From: Lepidurus packardi
Lineage: Eukaryota; Arthropoda; Branchiopoda; Notostraca; Triopsidae
NCBI GenBank assembly: GCA_023053545.1
Contig: JAKZAN010000005.1
Coordinates: 2,666,001-2,730,000, forward strand
Direction of reading: 5' to 3'
DNA length: 64,000 nucleotides
Each line of letters starts with the position of its first letter. Position 1 is the stretch's first letter. Below are positions 62,112 through 64,000 of the stretch, piece by piece. The notes below the pieces were generated by a model that did no database searches, was not told where the DNA came from, and saw nothing but the letters and a program-made list of their open reading frames with translations. A program made the position numbers and the translations under genes.

Positions 62112-64000
62112 TTACTCAACAACGGGCGGTTTGGGAGGAGCATGGGATTGCGATTTGCGTAATTCTACATGACCGTGGCAGTTGTCGCATTCATCTTCAC
62201 CTTCCGATGATGAGGACGACTCGTCGAACTTGTGTGGCTTTTTGTAAATGCAGCAACCTACAAACGGAAGCAATGTTAGTTTTATAACCGCTTCACTGAA
62301 GAACACAATATTGATTATGTGAGCTCACATTTTGACTTCTTTCGTCCCAGGTTCTCGTTGTCGACCGTCTCTGTGCTCCATCCAACCTTCTTTTCGCATT
62401 TAGGTTTGGTCAGGTTTAAGCAGACGCTAGCCTAGTTAATAAAAAGAAAAGCCAAGGTTTATTTCAACTGTGTATTCGATAATAACTTTAACATCACTAT
62501 AAACCAACAACTTTTAACTTATAACCCCTTTCTTTATTAGATTATCTATATGCGAATTTTGGTACGCTAACATATCTCGCAGGACGGATCTCGTGTGTTG
62601 CCCAAGCAAAGGTGGTGGTTCGAGGCAATCCTCCTTTGAAGCAGAATATTTTACAGCGGGGCCAACCATTCGTATGGTTCCACAACTGGGATGAGGGACT
62701 TCCCGAACGAGGTTGTTATGACGAACTTGCTCATCTTCAAACACTTGCTTCATTGTGTTTATGGGCCCATATGGAAAAGAAGCGCCTTCAAAGCGGTCTA
62801 GCCAATGCTCTGTGTTTTGCTCAAAGATGACTTTTTTCAACTCCGGAATGAGTAGCGCGCGATTGTGTACTCGCAAAGCATTCGTTTTGAAGCGTTCATC
62901 TTCGCCCAAATCTGGGCAACCGAGGCGAGTACACAAGTCTTGAAATTGCTTGTCGCTGCCTGCTCCAATGGTAACATAACCAGAGGACGTCGGAAAGGCT
63001 TCATACGGGACTATACTTGCATGGGCCGTACCCCACCGTTGCGCTTCCTGCTGTCCATTGAGCCAATTGGACCCTATGTTAACTAAACAGGCCACCTGGG
63101 TACTTAGCAAATTAACTTCGACAAGCTGTCCGAGCTGTGTCACGTTTCTTTGCAACAGAGCTGCCATTATAGCTCCGTGTGCGTACAATCCCGTGGCCAA
63201 ATCGGTTAAGGCGACTCCAGTTTTACAAGGCTCTCCCAGCGTTGGTCCCGTAACGTGCATCAAGCCCCCAATGGATGCTGCAATGACATCGTAACCAGAG
63301 CGATGCTGGTAAGGACCCGAAGAACCGTAGCCGGTGATAGAACAGTAGATGAGTCGTGGGTTTTGAGTTTTTAGTTTGTCATATCCCAAGTCCATTGCGT
63401 TAAGTTTGCCCGGGAGATAGTTCTCTATAAATACGTCGCATTGACTCGCTAAACTTGTTACAATCTCCCTGCCTTCGGGTGACTTTATATCGACGCAAAT
63501 GCTTTTCTTGTTACGATTTATACTCAGGAAATAACAACTCTCATTGGCCAAGAAAGGGGGACCCCAAGAACGCGTTTCGTCACCTTTGCCGGGTTGTTCA
63601 ATCTTGATAATTGTGGCTCCCAAATCACCGAGAATCATTGTGCAGTAAGGACCAGCTAATACTCGGGTTAGATCCAGAATTTTGACTCCCTCCAAAGGCT
63701 TTCCTGAATTTTCTGACTTTGGACAGTCGGAGGGAACTGTGGAACCGGTATTAAGGCATTGCACTCGTGTTCGCCAAAGGTAGGGCCAAAATGCTCGACG
63801 AGTTTGCTGCTGAATGCACTTTAATATGACGCCTAGTGTATTCATTACGACTTATATTTGTTTCTTTTTAACACAACTAGCCGAGCGATGATTTAATCAT
63901 CCGACGATGAGGATACACTTTACATGTTCAATTCACAGTAAATTAATAAGATCAACATACCTCCTCGCCAGTCTCCGAGGTTTGAGTCTCAGTAACTGCT
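62112..64000 (-). CDS. PPP1R11: PPP1R11 / inhibitor-3 (partial, 5' end beyond window)
   Basis: Exons 64000-63961 (partial), 62431-62329 and 62257-62112 join in compatible phases. The visible protein starts AVTETQTSETGEE and continues CEKKVGWSTETVDNENLGRK. It then has the diagnostic KCCCIYKKPHKFDESSSSSE, an acidic stretch with CDNCHGH, and a Pro-rich end (HAPPKPPVVE). PPP1R11 is a small heat-stable inhibitor of protein phosphatase 1; its Cys-rich region has also been assigned RING-like ubiquitin ligase activity. The KKVGW segment corresponds to the RVxF-type PP1 docking region (KKVEW in human). The start codon lies just past the window end. The 1.5-kb intron 63960-62432 contains the SUGCT gene. 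Confidence 0.9.
62458..62463 (-). terminator. Candidate poly(A) signal of SUGCT
   Basis: AATAAA on the minus strand, 51 nt past the SUGCT stop and about 25 nt before the acceptor of PPP1R11 exon 2. SUGCT transcript ends would therefore abut or overlap that acceptor. Confidence 0.5.
62514..63845 (-). CDS. SUGCT: SUGCT: succinyl-CoA:glutarate CoA-transferase, intronless
   Basis: A single 443-codon open frame of the class III CoA-transferase (CaiB/BaiF) family. Visible motifs are LEGVKILDLTRVLAGPYCTM, GDLGATIIKIEQP, SINRNKKSICVDI, YCSITGYGSSGPYQHR, GYDVIAA and the catalytic Asp in ALTDLATGLYAHG (Asp215). A long match to animal SUGCT follows (RWGTAHASIVPYEAF, PYGPINTMKQVF, PPPLLGQHT). The enzyme transfers CoA from succinyl-CoA to glutarate in lysine/tryptophan catabolism. 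The Arg-rich start (CIQQQTRRAFWPYLWRTRVQ) fits mitochondrial import. Unlike nearly all neighbours it has no intron. It lies entirely in an intron of PPP1R11 on the same strand. The frame is intact, so it looks functional. Confidence 0.94.
   Translation of the reverse strand: MNTLGVILKCIQQQTRRAFWPYLWRTRVQCLNTGSTVPSDCPKSENSGKPLEGVKILDLTRVLAGPYCTMILGDLGATIIKIEQPGKGDETRSWGPPFLANESCYFLSINRNKKSICVDIKSPEGREIVTSLASQCDVFIENYLPGKLNAMDLGYDKLKTQNPRLIYCSITGYGSSGPYQHRSGYDVIAASIGGLMHVTGPTLGEPCKTGVALTDLATGLYAHGAIMAALLQRNVTQLGQLVEVNLLSTQVACLVNIGSNWLNGQQEAQRWGTAHASIVPYEAFPTSSGYVTIGAGSDKQFQDLCTRLGCPDLGEDERFKTNALRVHNRALLIPELKKVIFEQNTEHWLDRFEGASFPYGPINTMKQVFEDEQVRHNNLVREVPHPSCGTIRMVGPAVKYSASKEDCLEPPPLLGQHTRSVLRDMLAYQNSHIDNLIKKGVIS

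Noticed and set aside
62612-63294. Series of + frames over SUGCT
   Set aside because: Antisense shadows of the SUGCT coding sequence.

Overview
This is arthropod nuclear DNA. The gene set includes a FMRFamide-receptor-type GPCR, Lasp, a whirlin/dyschronic-type scaffold, Rgl and RAD51. Nearly every gene is split by short GT-AG introns, mostly about 50-240 bp, and genes sit a few hundred bases apart. That compactness suggests a branchiopod crustacean such as Daphnia; this is inferred from gene style, not from a species marker. I rebuilt the exon chains by hand from open frames, splice sites and phase. For every complete model the summed coding length is a multiple of three.

Layout. 1-3.0 kb: no gene recognised. 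3.0-8.65 kb (+): C-terminal part of a whirlin/dyschronic gene (second HHD plus third PDZ), with a small unknown gene on the opposite strand inside one intron. 9.6-15.6 kb (-): Lasp (LIM, nebulin repeats, Q-rich linker, SH3), with a large alternative 3' exon and two MITE copies in its introns. 16.0-16.4 kb (-): small secreted protein. 18.7-20.3 kb (-): FMRFamide-receptor-like GPCR. 20.3-45.1 kb: about 25 kb with no intact gene. Much of it reads as an old, collinear tandem duplication whose second copy carries a dead version of the GPCR, plus MITEs, tandem repeats and a hairpin. 45.1-46.3 kb (+): PSMF1/PI31. 46.5-47.9 kb (-): RAD51. 48.65-53.5 kb (-): Rgl (RalGEF). 54.4-56.3 kb (-): kynurenine aminotransferase. 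58.0-59.7 kb (-): mTERF-family factor. 59.7-60.25 kb (+): decayed hAT transposase. 60.8-61.8 kb (+): HSD17B8-like reductase. 62.1-64.0 kb (-): PPP1R11/inhibitor-3, running off the window, with an intronless SUGCT gene inside its first visible intron on the same strand.

Functionally this is an ordinary mix of housekeeping and signalling genes, not a pathway cluster. Several products are mitochondrial by family or by presequence (mTERF, SUGCT, HSD17B8-like, possibly one KYAT form). Whirlin and Lasp are cytoskeletal scaffolds. I see no viral genes, CRISPR arrays or tRNA/rRNA genes. The most unusual features are the nested intronless SUGCT, the GPCR-bearing segmental duplication with its pseudogene, the long alternative Lasp exon, and a TTAA-flanked MITE family.
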